The notes under the pieces were generated by a model. The model worked only from the letters and a program-made list of their open reading frames with translations, did not search any database and was not told the origin of the DNA. Positions 8,140 through 15,404 of a DNA stretch of 43,464 bases are shown here, piece by piece (within the stretch, counting starts at the first letter, position 1; each line of letters opens with the position of its first letter). Both the position numbers and the translations under genes were made by a program. Origin of the DNA: Bradyrhizobium sp. AUGA SZCCT0158 (GTDB lineage: Bacteria; Pseudomonadota; Alphaproteobacteria; Rhizobiales; Xanthobacteraceae); NCBI RefSeq assembly GCF_018130065.1, contig NZ_JAFCME010000044.1, positions 1 through 43,464 on the forward strand. Reading direction: 5' to 3'.

Positions 8140-8155
8140 TGACACGTTTGTGTCA
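8140..8155. promoter_or_regulatory. Palindrome TGACAC-N4-GTGTCA, possible operator
   Basis: A perfect six-base inverted repeat separated by GTTT lies 105 bases before the lytic transglycosylase start and 100 bases after the DUF2189 terminator. Location and symmetry fit a dimeric repressor or activator site. The regulator is unknown. Confidence 0.4.
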
Positions 8156-8260
8156 GCGCCGACGAAATGGCGGCCTTGTTTTGGCCGCTGTTGCTCCGAA
8201 CATTCGGTGTGGTTTCGAGACTAATGTCGATCATGAATCGACTTTGGAGCGAACGACACT

Positions 8261-9076
8261 ATGACCTCTCGCGTTTCTGTTCGGACTTTGGCGCTGGCTG
8301 CACTTCTCCTGACTTCGGCAAGCCCATCGATTGCAGCCCCCTGTGGCTCCGGCACGTTTGAGGGCTGGCTCGAAGACTTCAAAAAGGAAGCCGCGGCGAA
8401 AGGAATTTCGCCGGCGGTCATTCAAACCGGACTGACCGGCGTGGCGCTCGACAAGACGGTCATTGCGCGGGACCATTCACAGAAGGTTTTCAGCCAGAGC
8501 TTTGAGGAATTCTCCGGCCGCATGGTCCCGCCCCGGCTCGCCCGCGGCGCCAACATGCTCAAGCAATATGGATCGGTGCTCGGGCGCATCGAACAGGCCT
8601 ATGGCGTGCCCGGCGAAGTACTGGTCGCAATCTGGGGTCTGGAGACCGATTACGGCGTCAACATCGGAAAATTCCCGACGCTGCGCTCGCTTGCGACGCT
8701 GGCCTATGATTGCCGTCGCACCGATTTGTTCAAGGCCGAGTTGATGGACGCGCTCCGCATCGTCGAGCGCGGCGATATCGCGCCACAGGATATGCGCGGC
8801 GCCTGGGCCGGTGAAATCGGCCAGACCCAGTTCATGCCGTCGTCCTACATCAAATATGCGGTCGATTTCGACGGCAATGGCCGCCGCGACCTGCTGCGCA
8901 GTGCGCCTGATGTGCTGGCCTCGACCGCGAACTACCTTGCAAGCTATGGCTGGCAGCGCGGCAAGGATTGGGAGCCCGGCAGCGCGAATTTCGCCGTGAT
9001 CCAGCAGTGGAATAAGAGCGAGGTCTATTCCAAGACCATCGGCTATTTCGCGACACAGCTTGCGCGTGCGCCTTAA
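8261..9076 (+). CDS. Lytic murein transglycosylase, MltB family
   Basis: A 271-residue periplasmic enzyme that cleaves the MurNAc-GlcNAc bond of peptidoglycan, forming 1,6-anhydromuropeptides. A signal peptide covers about residues 1-26. The catalytic glutamate is E128 in WGLETDYG. The downstream GEIGQTQFMPSSY block and the DFDGNGRRDL loop are typical of the MltB (SLT_2) family. It has no lipobox and no C-terminal peptidoglycan-binding domain, so it is a short soluble form. GGAGCGA upstream of the ATG is a weak ribosome site. The gene is monocistronic, convergent with the small secreted protein at 9135. Its products could be recycled by NagZ, encoded at 27974. Confidence 0.92.
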   Translation: MTSRVSVRTLALAALLLTSASPSIAAPCGSGTFEGWLEDFKKEAAAKGISPAVIQTGLTGVALDKTVIARDHSQKVFSQSFEEFSGRMVPPRLARGANMLKQYGSVLGRIEQAYGVPGEVLVAIWGLETDYGVNIGKFPTLRSLATLAYDCRRTDLFKAELMDALRIVERGDIAPQDMRGAWAGEIGQTQFMPSSYIKYAVDFDGNGRRDLLRSAPDVLASTANYLASYGWQRGKDWEPGSANFAVIQQWNKSEVYSKTIGYFATQLARAP

Positions 9077-9091
9077 TAGGTCGGGAAAATC

Positions 9092-9123
9092 GGAGGGCCA
9101 GGCACCAAGGCAACAGGCCCTCC
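9092..9123. terminator. Hairpin between convergent genes
   Basis: GGAGGGCC (9092-9099) pairs with GGCCCTCC (9116-9123) around a 16-base loop, between convergent stops at 9076 and 9135. There is no U-tract, so it may be a weak terminator or an RNA 3-prime end stabiliser. Confidence 0.4.
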
Positions 9124-9134
9124 GCCGGGTAGGT

Positions 9135-9398
9135 CTACTTCGCCGTACCTATGTGCATCGCCTTGCTCAGATGCGCGCCGCAGACGCCCATCTTGCCGCT
9201 CAGCATGGCGTCCTGAGCCATGGCGATTTCCTTTTGCGCGGTAATCTTGCCCTCGCCGTCCGCCATCGCCTCGATGGCGGTCTCGGTCTTTTCGAGGTTG
9301 GGACCGCTGCAGCCGGCGTTCACCTTGGCGGCGTTTGCGGGAGCGATGGCGTAGGCAATGGCAGCCATTGCGGCTGCTGCGATTAATTTATTGAGCAT
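9135..9398 (-). CDS. Small secreted protein with two cysteines
   Basis: An 87-residue protein with a clear signal peptide, cut near residue 23 (PANA). The mature part is about 64 residues and contains exactly two cysteines, C30 and C73, suggesting one disulfide. The sequence between them is helical and charged (GKITAQKEIAMAQDAML). I do not recognise a named family. It is likely a small soluble periplasmic protein. Upstream, at 9551-9584, lie two tandem palindromes that could control it. The ribosome site is weak (GGAAAAA). Confidence 0.7.
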   Translation of the reverse strand: MLNKLIAAAAMAAIAYAIAPANAAKVNAGCSGPNLEKTETAIEAMADGEGKITAQKEIAMAQDAMLSGKMGVCGAHLSKAMHIGTAK

Positions 9399-9550
9399 GT
9401 TGTTTTTCCGTTTTCTGTTTTTGACAGCACCAGCGTCATTGCCGGAATCTGCGCGATGATTGTTTTCCGGTTGCAGAAAATTTTGGAATGACGTTCGCGC
9501 GAGGTGCTGAGCGCAGCATGCAATGCGATTATGCGAAACGACGCTTTTTC

Positions 9551-9584
9551 ATTACGGCTGCGTAATTCATTACGGCCACGTAAC
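9551..9584. promoter_or_regulatory. Two tandem palindromes ATTACG-N4-CGTAAY
   Basis: ATTACG GCTG CGTAAT (9551-9566) is followed two bases later by ATTACG GCCA CGTAAC (9569-9584), giving an 18-base repeat period. Two dimer sites on one DNA stretch, about 155-185 bases upstream of the small secreted protein (start 9398), resemble a cooperative operator. A related palindrome, GTTGCG GCCA CGCAAC, lies at 41921-41936. Confidence 0.5.
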
Positions 9585-10019
9585 GACGCGGCGCAGCATG
9601 TTGATCGATGCAGCACCGGGCAAAGATCGCGTTCGATCTCGCCATGGTGCGCGCTACCCCGATAGCGATGATCAACGCATGTGGTGAGACGTTGCGTTCA
9701 AATCGGGAGCGCTGTTCGCACGGTCTTCGTCGAGCGATACGCCAAGATAGCTATCGTCGCCACGAGCAGCGGAAGTCATCAGCGGTGGCCAGCCGCAGCA
9801 CAGTGTCGGCGGGTCCCGGCTGCTGGCTAATGCCCCAGCGCGGGGCTCGCGCCACAGTTGCGCCTAAGCCGCGCGCCTTGCCACCATAGACTAATTATAT
9901 ATTCATTCTTATGGCGAGAACTGCATGCGAATCGCGCATGCAAAGCAGAGAGACGGTTCGATTTTGTGCAGGTCGGCCAGCCATTGATTTCTGGTGCGGA
10001 AGCATCTCTTGACGAGGTC

Positions 10020-10047
10020 GTAATAGTTGCTACCGAAATTTTGTCAA
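10020..10047 (-). promoter_or_regulatory. Candidate sigma-70-type promoter, minus strand
   Basis: On the minus strand TTGACA (10047-10042) is separated by 16 bases from TATTAC (10025-10020). It points into sequence without a recognisable gene and toward the hairpin at 9922-9942, so it could drive a small RNA. No start site can be proven from sequence. Confidence 0.35.
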
Positions 10048-10276
10048 CTATTTGATTTTGAATGCGTAATTCATATGTCCTGAGGTCGGAACCAGCCTTT
10101 GGCCGCTCGATTGAGCGAGCAGTGCCGATGGGTTAATCAAACCTTACCAAAGCCATGCGTTTCCAGCTTAGCTGCACCGCAACACAGGAACTTCTGCACT
10201 GCAAAATATCAGCTATATTCATTTCAACGATGAGGCTTCCCTCCAAGAGCTGAATCGTAATTTCAAGGAGACTACC

Positions 10277-10429
10277 ATGTTACTCTCGCTCATCCGCATG
10301 ATCCAGGCGTTCCGGGACTATCAGCGCAATGTCAGCGAACTGTCCCAGCTTAGCGATCGCGAATTGGCCGATATTGGCCTCGATCGTTCGGACATTCCGC
10401 GCGTTGCAGCCGGGACCTATAACGGCTGA
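10277..10429 (+). CDS. DUF1127 small protein (second copy)
   Basis: A 50-residue protein with the DUF1127 core SELSQLSDRELADIGLDRSD at residues 20-39, after a hydrophobic-basic start (MLLSLIRMIQAFRDYQ). AAGGAG lies about seven bases before the ATG, a strong ribosome site. It is clearly related to the copy at 6125 but has a different, less arginine-rich C-terminus. It stands alone between the long gap and trmFO and ends in a hairpin terminator. The leader contains TATATT about 65 bases upstream, a possible -10 element. Confidence 0.88.
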   Translation: MLLSLIRMIQAFRDYQRNVSELSQLSDRELADIGLDRSDIPRVAAGTYNG

Positions 10430-10458
10430 TCCTTTGTCAGCTCCCTGACGAACGGATA

Positions 10459-10482
10459 AACGCCCGCCTCGCTGCGGGCGTT
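10459..10482 (+). terminator. Hairpin terminator after second DUF1127 gene
   Basis: AACGCCCGC and GCGGGCGTT form a nine-pair stem with a six-base loop, 30 bases after the DUF1127 stop and before trmFO. The U-tract is short. Confidence 0.75.
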
Positions 10483-10581
10483 GTCGTATCTGGACTTGGT
10501 CGTATCCGGGCTGGATTCCTTGTTCTAAAAACGCCATTGCCGCAGGTGCACTTGGCGAGAAAACGCGCTAACCCTGCGCGC

Positions 10582-12015
10582 ATGACCGCAGCCAAGAATC
10601 CAACTAACACCGTCCATGTGATCGGCGGTGGCCTCGCCGGCTCGGAAGCCGCCTGGCAGATCGCCAATGCCGGCATCCCCGTGGTCCTGCACGAGATGCG
10701 CCCGGTGCGGATGACGGAGGCCCATCAAACCGAAGGGCTTGCCGAACTCGTCTGCTCCAATTCATTCCGCTCCGACGATGCCGCCAATAATGCGGTGGGC
10801 CTGCTGCACGCCGAAATGCGCCGGCTGGGCTCGCTGATCATGCGGTCGGCGGACGCCAACCAGGTGCCGGCCGGCGGTGCGCTGGCGGTTGATCGCGACG
10901 GATTTTCGGCCGCCGTCACCCGTGCGCTGCACGAGCACCCCCTGATCGAGATCGACCGCACGGAAATCGCCGGCCTGCCGCCGGCCGACTGGGGCAACGT
11001 GATCGTGGCGACCGGTCCCCTCACCTCGGCGCCGCTGGCGGACGCTATTCGCGAACTCACCGACGAGAACGCGCTGGCGTTTTTCGACGCGATCGCGCCG
11101 ATCGTACACAAGGATTCCATCGACATGTCGGTGGCCTGGTTCCAGTCGCGCTACGACAAGGTCGGGCCCGGCGGCACCGGCGCCGATTACATCAACTGCC
11201 CGATGACCAAGGAACAGTACGACGCGTTCGTTGCTGATCTGCTCGCCGGCGAGAAGGTCGACTTCAAGGACTGGGAGACCAACACGCCCTATTTCGATGG
11301 CTGCCTGCCGGTCGAAGTAATGGCTGAACGCGGTCACGAGACGCTGCGCCACGGACCGATGAAGCCGGTCGGCCTCACCAATCCGCATAACCCGACGGTG
11401 AAGGCCTACGCCATCGTACAGCTGCGCCAGGACAACAAGCTCGGCACGCTCTACAACATCGTCGGCTTCCAGACCAAGCTGAAGCACGGCGCCCAGCAGC
11501 GCGTGTTCCGCACCATTCCCGGGCTCGAGGCGGCCGAATTCGCCCGCCTCGGCGGCCTGCATCGCAACACCTTCCTGAACTCGCCAAAGCTTCTGGACGG
11601 CCAATTGCGGCTGCGCGCGCAGCCGCGGCTGCGTTTCGCCGGCCAGATGACCGGGTGCGAAGGCTATGTCGAATCCGCCAGCATCGGATTGATGGCCGGG
11701 CTCTATGCCGCCGCCGATGCACGCGCGCAGTCGCTGGCGCCGCCGCCGGCGACGACAGCGCTGGGATCCCTGCTCGGCCACATCACCGGCGGTCACATCG
11801 AGACCGTCGACGCTGGCCCGCGCTCGTTTCAGCCGATGAACATCAATTTCGGCCTGTTCCCGCCGCTTGCCAGCCCGCCGACGAAGAAGCCGGACGGCAC
11901 GCGGCTGCGCGGCAACGAGAAGACGGTCGCCAAGAAGCAGGCGATGAGTGCGCGGGCGCTGGCCGATCTCGACCGCTGGATCGCCGATCACCTGCGCGTC
12001 GCGGCGGCGGCGTAA
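10582..12015 (+). CDS. trmFO: tRNA (uracil-5-)-methyltransferase TrmFO
   Basis: A 477-residue folate- and FAD-dependent enzyme that makes 5-methyluridine at position 54 of the tRNA T-loop, using methylenetetrahydrofolate. The FAD dinucleotide-binding motif is VIGGGLAGSEAA at residues 13-24. A conserved cysteine is C58 in ELVCSNSFRSD; further conserved cysteines are in YINCPM and FDGCLPVE. The C-terminal block includes GQMTGCEGYVESAS and NINFGLFPP. The length matches the family. I start at the ATG at 10582; the open frame from 10537 adds 15 non-conserved residues. Four bases separate its stop from the kinase-like gene, so the two are probably co-transcribed. Confidence 0.95.
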   Translation: MTAAKNPTNTVHVIGGGLAGSEAAWQIANAGIPVVLHEMRPVRMTEAHQTEGLAELVCSNSFRSDDAANNAVGLLHAEMRRLGSLIMRSADANQVPAGGALAVDRDGFSAAVTRALHEHPLIEIDRTEIAGLPPADWGNVIVATGPLTSAPLADAIRELTDENALAFFDAIAPIVHKDSIDMSVAWFQSRYDKVGPGGTGADYINCPMTKEQYDAFVADLLAGEKVDFKDWETNTPYFDGCLPVEVMAERGHETLRHGPMKPVGLTNPHNPTVKAYAIVQLRQDNKLGTLYNIVGFQTKLKHGAQQRVFRTIPGLEAAEFARLGGLHRNTFLNSPKLLDGQLRLRAQPRLRFAGQMTGCEGYVESASIGLMAGLYAAADARAQSLAPPPATTALGSLLGHITGGHIETVDAGPRSFQPMNINFGLFPPLASPPTKKPDGTRLRGNEKTVAKKQAMSARALADLDRWIADHLRVAAAA

Positions 12016-12019
12016 GATC

Positions 12020-13144
12020 ATGGCTTTGCCAAAGGATGACGCCGCGATTCTGTCGGCGCGATGGACCGAAGGCGTGCTGCTGAAGCGCGACGTGTTCTCC
12101 ACCGTCGAGCGCGGGCGCTTCAAAAGCGACGCCGGCGAGGTCGATGCGGTGTTGCGCCGGCTCGATCAGGTGCCGATATGGTCCTATCTCCTCGCTCGCC
12201 ATCTGTTCGCCCGCGAGCACCGCGCGCTGGCGCTGGCGCGTGACCTGAATGTCGGCCCAAAACTGCTGTGGGCTGGCCGGCAGGCGCTGGTGCGCGGCTT
12301 CATCGATGGCGTCGCGCTGCAAATGGCAAAGCCCCATGGCGATATCGGCTACTTCCGCTCGGCCAAGCTGGCGCTCCGAAAGCTGCATCGCGCCGGCATC
12401 TGTCATAACGATCTCGCCAAGGAGCAGAACTGGCTGCGCGGCAGTGACGGACAGGCCTATCTCACCGATTTCCAGCTGGCCGCCTGCTTCAAGAGCCGCA
12501 GCCGGCTGTTTCGCATCGCGGCCTATGAGGACCTGCGGCACCTCTTGAAACACAAGCGCAGCTACGCGCCTGCCGCGTTGACGCCAATGGAGCGCAAGAT
12601 CCTGGCGCGCAAATCCGTCGTCGCCAGCGTCTGGCTGATGACCGGCAAGAAGGTCTATCAGGCCATCACCCGCGGCCTGTTCAATTTCACCGATCGCGAA
12701 GGCGGCGGCCGTCGCCTGGTCAACGACGCGCCTGTGCTGATCGAGATGATCCGCAAAAATCCACACGTGCGCGATACGGCCATCGTCGCCTTTGCTGACC
12801 GCCGCACCGGCGTCGGACTCTATGCGTTCGTCGAGGCCGATCAGGTTGCGCTGGAAAAGCAGCTGCGCAGCGAGCTTTCGTCCGCCAAGGGCGTCAAACC
12901 GCCGGAGCATATCCAGGTCGTGCACGCATTGCCGCGCGACGCCGCCGGCAAGCCGCGCACCGAAATCCTGCAGCTCGTCGCGATGAACCAGCTCGACCTG
13001 ATCGAGCCGATGATGAAGAACGACACTGACCGGGCGTTCCTGAAGGACATTCTGGAGAGCCGCAAGAATTTGCGGGACCGGTTTAATTTTGAAGCGGCGG
13101 ATATGGATTCGCCGTCGGGCGCCTCTACGCGAACAAACTCTTAA
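12020..13144 (+). CDS. Protein-kinase-like domain fused to ANL C-terminal-like domain
   Basis: A 374-residue protein in two parts. Residues about 15-230 are a small kinase-like fold of the RIO/Kdo-kinase/aminoglycoside-kinase group. The catalytic loop is HNDLAKEQN (D131, N137) and the metal site YLTDFQ (D150). No classical glycine-rich loop is obvious. Residues about 235-330 resemble the mobile C-terminal domain of acyl-CoA synthetases: EMIRKNPHVRDTAIVAFAD, then LPRDAAGKPRTEI, with K311 at the place of the A10 catalytic lysine. No adenylation domain is present. The gene follows trmFO by four bases and overlaps the convergent NDUFAF6-like gene by four. The substrate is unknown. The kinase assignment rests on the HxD-N-D pattern; the second domain on motif order. 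Confidence 0.8.
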   Translation: MALPKDDAAILSARWTEGVLLKRDVFSTVERGRFKSDAGEVDAVLRRLDQVPIWSYLLARHLFAREHRALALARDLNVGPKLLWAGRQALVRGFIDGVALQMAKPHGDIGYFRSAKLALRKLHRAGICHNDLAKEQNWLRGSDGQAYLTDFQLAACFKSRSRLFRIAAYEDLRHLLKHKRSYAPAALTPMERKILARKSVVASVWLMTGKKVYQAITRGLFNFTDREGGGRRLVNDAPVLIEMIRKNPHVRDTAIVAFADRRTGVGLYAFVEADQVALEKQLRSELSSAKGVKPPEHIQVVHALPRDAAGKPRTEILQLVAMNQLDLIEPMMKNDTDRAFLKDILESRKNLRDRFNFEAADMDSPSGASTRTNS

Positions 13145-14004
13145 CCACCAAATTCCGGCGAGCGCGACGCCCGCCACAGCGTCCAGAGCGTCCGCAATCG
13201 CGACGAGGTCCTAGGCACGAACGGATCGGAATCCGCCCGCGACATCCACTTCAGGTCACGGCGGACCAGCGCCAGCGGCAGGAATACCGGCCTCACCTCC
13301 GGCGGCACGGCGGAGAGCAGTTCGAAGGCGGTTTTCAGATGCTCCCGCGCCTCGCCGATCAGCTGGTCGATCGCCGCGCGCGCCTGCGGCGTCTGCTTGC
13401 CCGAATAGACTTCTTCCATGCCGCTGCCGTGTTGCTGCAGCAATTGCAGCGGCACGAACAGCTGGCGCCGCGCCGCATCCCACGGCAACTTCTCGATCAC
13501 CTGCACCAGGCCTTGGGCGAAGCCGGCGTGGCGCGCGAGGTGATCGACCGCTTCCGAAGGCCGCGACGCGACGAGCCCGGCCAGCGAGAACAGCGCCGAA
13601 GATGTGTCGTTGATGTAGCCTTCGAGCGCCGCCATCGACGGCATCGGGTCGTTGTAAAGATCGAACTGGTGTTCGTCGATCAGGCGGGACAGCGGGTCGA
13701 CCGGCAGGTGGTAGTCACGGATCACCTGCAGCAGTTCGGCGGCGACCGGGTTGCCTTCGATGCCGCCATGGCCCGCGCCGGCCAGCATGTCGGTCCACCA
13801 CTGCAGCCGCATCTCGCCGGGCAGCGGCTGGCTGACCTGCTCGCGTACCCGTGATATCTCGGCATTGAAGGCGTAGATCGCGAGCAGCGCGCGGCGCTGG
13901 GCCGCCGGCATGAACAGCGTCGACGCGTAGCGGACGAAATCATGGGTGCGCACCAGGTCGGCGCAGAAGCCGGCGGAATCCCTGGATGCCTCGCTTGCGC
14001 TCAT
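13141..14004 (-). CDS. NDUFAF6-like squalene/phytoene synthase-family protein
   Basis: The 287-residue protein has the fold signature of squalene/phytoene synthases but lacks both catalytic aspartate-rich motifs. Where active enzymes have DDxxD it reads AFNAEISRVREQV (residues 45-57), and where they have the second motif it reads GFAQGLVQVIEKLP (161-174). These replacements match NDUFAF6, the mitochondrial complex I assembly factor, as do LIDEH...LYND (108-119) and RRQLFVPLQLL (179-189). Isoprenoid synthesis is therefore unlikely; a role in NADH dehydrogenase assembly is inferred from homology. Its start overlaps the stop of the NDUFAF3-like gene (ATGA), at the end of the yajC-secD-secF operon. 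Automatic pipelines would probably call it phytoene synthase. Confidence 0.85.
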   Translation of the reverse strand: MSASEASRDSAGFCADLVRTHDFVRYASTLFMPAAQRRALLAIYAFNAEISRVREQVSQPLPGEMRLQWWTDMLAGAGHGGIEGNPVAAELLQVIRDYHLPVDPLSRLIDEHQFDLYNDPMPSMAALEGYINDTSSALFSLAGLVASRPSEAVDHLARHAGFAQGLVQVIEKLPWDAARRQLFVPLQLLQQHGSGMEEVYSGKQTPQARAAIDQLIGEAREHLKTAFELLSAVPPEVRPVFLPLALVRRDLKWMSRADSDPFVPRTSSRLRTLWTLWRASRSPEFGG

Positions 14005-14384
14005 GGCACCGCGATCAGCGCGGCGGCAACGCGCCGGCGCTCACCCATCATGATGTTGTAGGTACGGATCGCCGGCCCGGTCTGCATCGGGTCCAGCACC
14101 ACCCGCACCGCGCGCAGCGCCTCGCGCAAATGTTTGGGCGGTATCCAGACGTCGGTGCCGGTGCCGACGACCAGGGTGTCGATCGAATTCGCAGCCTTGA
14201 AGACGCGCGCGAGCGAATATTCGTCGATCTCATCGGGCTTCGTGACGTCCCACGCCCAGATCCCGTCCGGCAGGCACAGCAGCGAGCCGCGGTGCGACAT
14301 GTCGGCGAACGCAAAGCCACCCTTGCCGTAGGCCTCGATCGGCGCCGACCTCGGAAAATGCGGAGCGTCCGAGGAGCTCGTCAT
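14001..14384 (-). CDS. Mth938/NDUFAF3-like protein (DUF498)
   Basis: A 127-residue single-domain protein of the Mth938 family (PF04430). The family motif is DTLVVGTGTDVWIPP at about residues 69-83, with the upstream AYGKGGFAFADMSHRGSL and a late TYNIMMGERRRVAAALI. The human member NDUFAF3 is an assembly factor for respiratory complex I. The gene lies two bases after secF and overlaps the NDUFAF6-like gene, so all are probably translated from one mRNA. Co-occurrence of both complex I assembly relatives with SecDF suggests a joint role in membrane insertion of NADH dehydrogenase subunits; this is inference. It has no signal peptide or membrane segment, so it should be cytosolic. Confidence 0.87.
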   Translation of the reverse strand: MTSSSDAPHFPRSAPIEAYGKGGFAFADMSHRGSLLCLPDGIWAWDVTKPDEIDEYSLARVFKAANSIDTLVVGTGTDVWIPPKHLREALRAVRVVLDPMQTGPAIRTYNIMMGERRRVAAALIAVP

Positions 14385-14386
14385 GC

Positions 14387-15391
14387 TTACTTCTTTTTAG
14401 GCGTATCCGGCGCGTCGCGGTGCTCACCAACGCCGAGATAGATCAGGATCGGCGCCGCGATGAAAATCGAGGTGTAAGTGCCGACCAGCACGACGCCGAA
14501 CATCATGACTGCGGTGAAGCTGTGGATCGCGTGGCCGCCGAACACCAGCAGCGCCAGCAACGCCAGCGTCACCGTGACGTGGGTGATGATCGAGCGCGAC
14601 AGTGTCGAATTGATGGATTCGTTGAGCAGTTGCGGCATCGGCATTTTCTTGTAACGCCGCAGCATTTCCCGAATCCGGTCATAGATCACGACCGTGTCGT
14701 TCAGGGAGTAGCCGAGGATCGTCAAGAGCGCCGCGATACTGGTGAGGTCGAAATCGACCTGGGTGAGCGACATGAAACCGATCGTGAGCACGATATCGTG
14801 AACGTTGGCGATCATGGCGCCGAGCGCGAACTGCCATTCGAACCGAAACCAGAGATAGAGCAGGATCGAAAAGATCGCGAGCATCAGACCGATCATGCCG
14901 TAGGCCAGCAATTCGCCGGAAACGCGCGGGCCTACCACCTCGACGCGGCGATACTCCACGCTGTCTCCGAGGGCGCTGCGGACCTTCGTCACCGCCTCTT
15001 GTTGCGCCTGGTCGCCGCCGGCCTGCTCGGCAACCCGGATCAGGACGTCGGCCGGACCACCAAACTGCTGAAGCTGAACCTCGCCGAGGCCGAGATTGCT
15101 CAACGTCGCACGCATCGTGGCAATGTCGGCGGAGCCCGACTTGGACTGCACCTCCAGCAACGTTCCACCCTTGAAGTCGATGCCGAAATTCAAGCCGTGG
15201 GTGAAGAACAGGATGATCGCCACGATCGAAAGCGCCGCCGAGATCGGAAAGCTGATGCGGCGAAAGCGCGTAAAATCGAAATGCGTATCGTCAGGGACGA
15301 TCCGCAGCGGAGGCAGCAGATCGAGCACGGCGACGACTGTCAGCACGGCAATCAGGATGCCAAGCCCGATGAGGACGAATTGTGTTGTCAA
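14387..15391 (-). CDS. secF: Protein translocase subunit SecF
   Basis: A 334-residue inner-membrane protein that with SecD uses the proton-motive force to help SecYEG translocation. The SecD/F signature is GLNFGIDFKGGTLLEVQ, at about residues 66-82. Helices 4-6 hold LTIGFMSLTQVDFDLTSIAA, ILGYSLNDTVVIYDRIRE and SRSIITHVTVTL. It has an additional N-terminal hydrophobic segment (about 5-25) before the usual first helix, followed by a short charged linker; SecF of E. coli lacks this. No alternative Met start exists after it. The gene is 13 bases downstream of secD. Confidence 0.95.
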   Translation of the reverse strand: MTTQFVLIGLGILIAVLTVVAVLDLLPPLRIVPDDTHFDFTRFRRISFPISAALSIVAIILFFTHGLNFGIDFKGGTLLEVQSKSGSADIATMRATLSNLGLGEVQLQQFGGPADVLIRVAEQAGGDQAQQEAVTKVRSALGDSVEYRRVEVVGPRVSGELLAYGMIGLMLAIFSILLYLWFRFEWQFALGAMIANVHDIVLTIGFMSLTQVDFDLTSIAALLTILGYSLNDTVVIYDRIREMLRRYKKMPMPQLLNESINSTLSRSIITHVTVTLALLALLVFGGHAIHSFTAVMMFGVVLVGTYTSIFIAAPILIYLGVGEHRDAPDTPKKK

Positions 15392-15404
15392 AGCCGACTC
15401 CGCT

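Larger units (their letters stand above)
9399..10276. other. 878-base gap without a supportable gene
   Basis: Open frames here (for example on the plus strand at 9608-9889) lack family similarity, ribosome sites and the codon pattern of the neighbours. The gap holds two tandem palindromes at 9551-9584, an AT-rich patch at about 9887-9914 unlike the rest of the window, a perfect eight-pair hairpin at 9922-9942, a minus-strand promoter-like sequence at 10020-10047, and the leader of the second DUF1127 gene. A non-coding RNA is possible. Confidence 0.6.

Noticed and set aside
9608..9889. 93-residue plus-strand open frame in the gap
   Set aside because: No ribosome site, no recognised family, and base use at codon positions unlike the neighbours.
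10762..13177. Long minus-strand open frames (453 and 444 residues) opposite trmFO and the kinase-like gene
   Set aside because: They are anti-sense shadows of high-GC genes, rich in Arg, Gly, Ala and Gln, with no family motifs.
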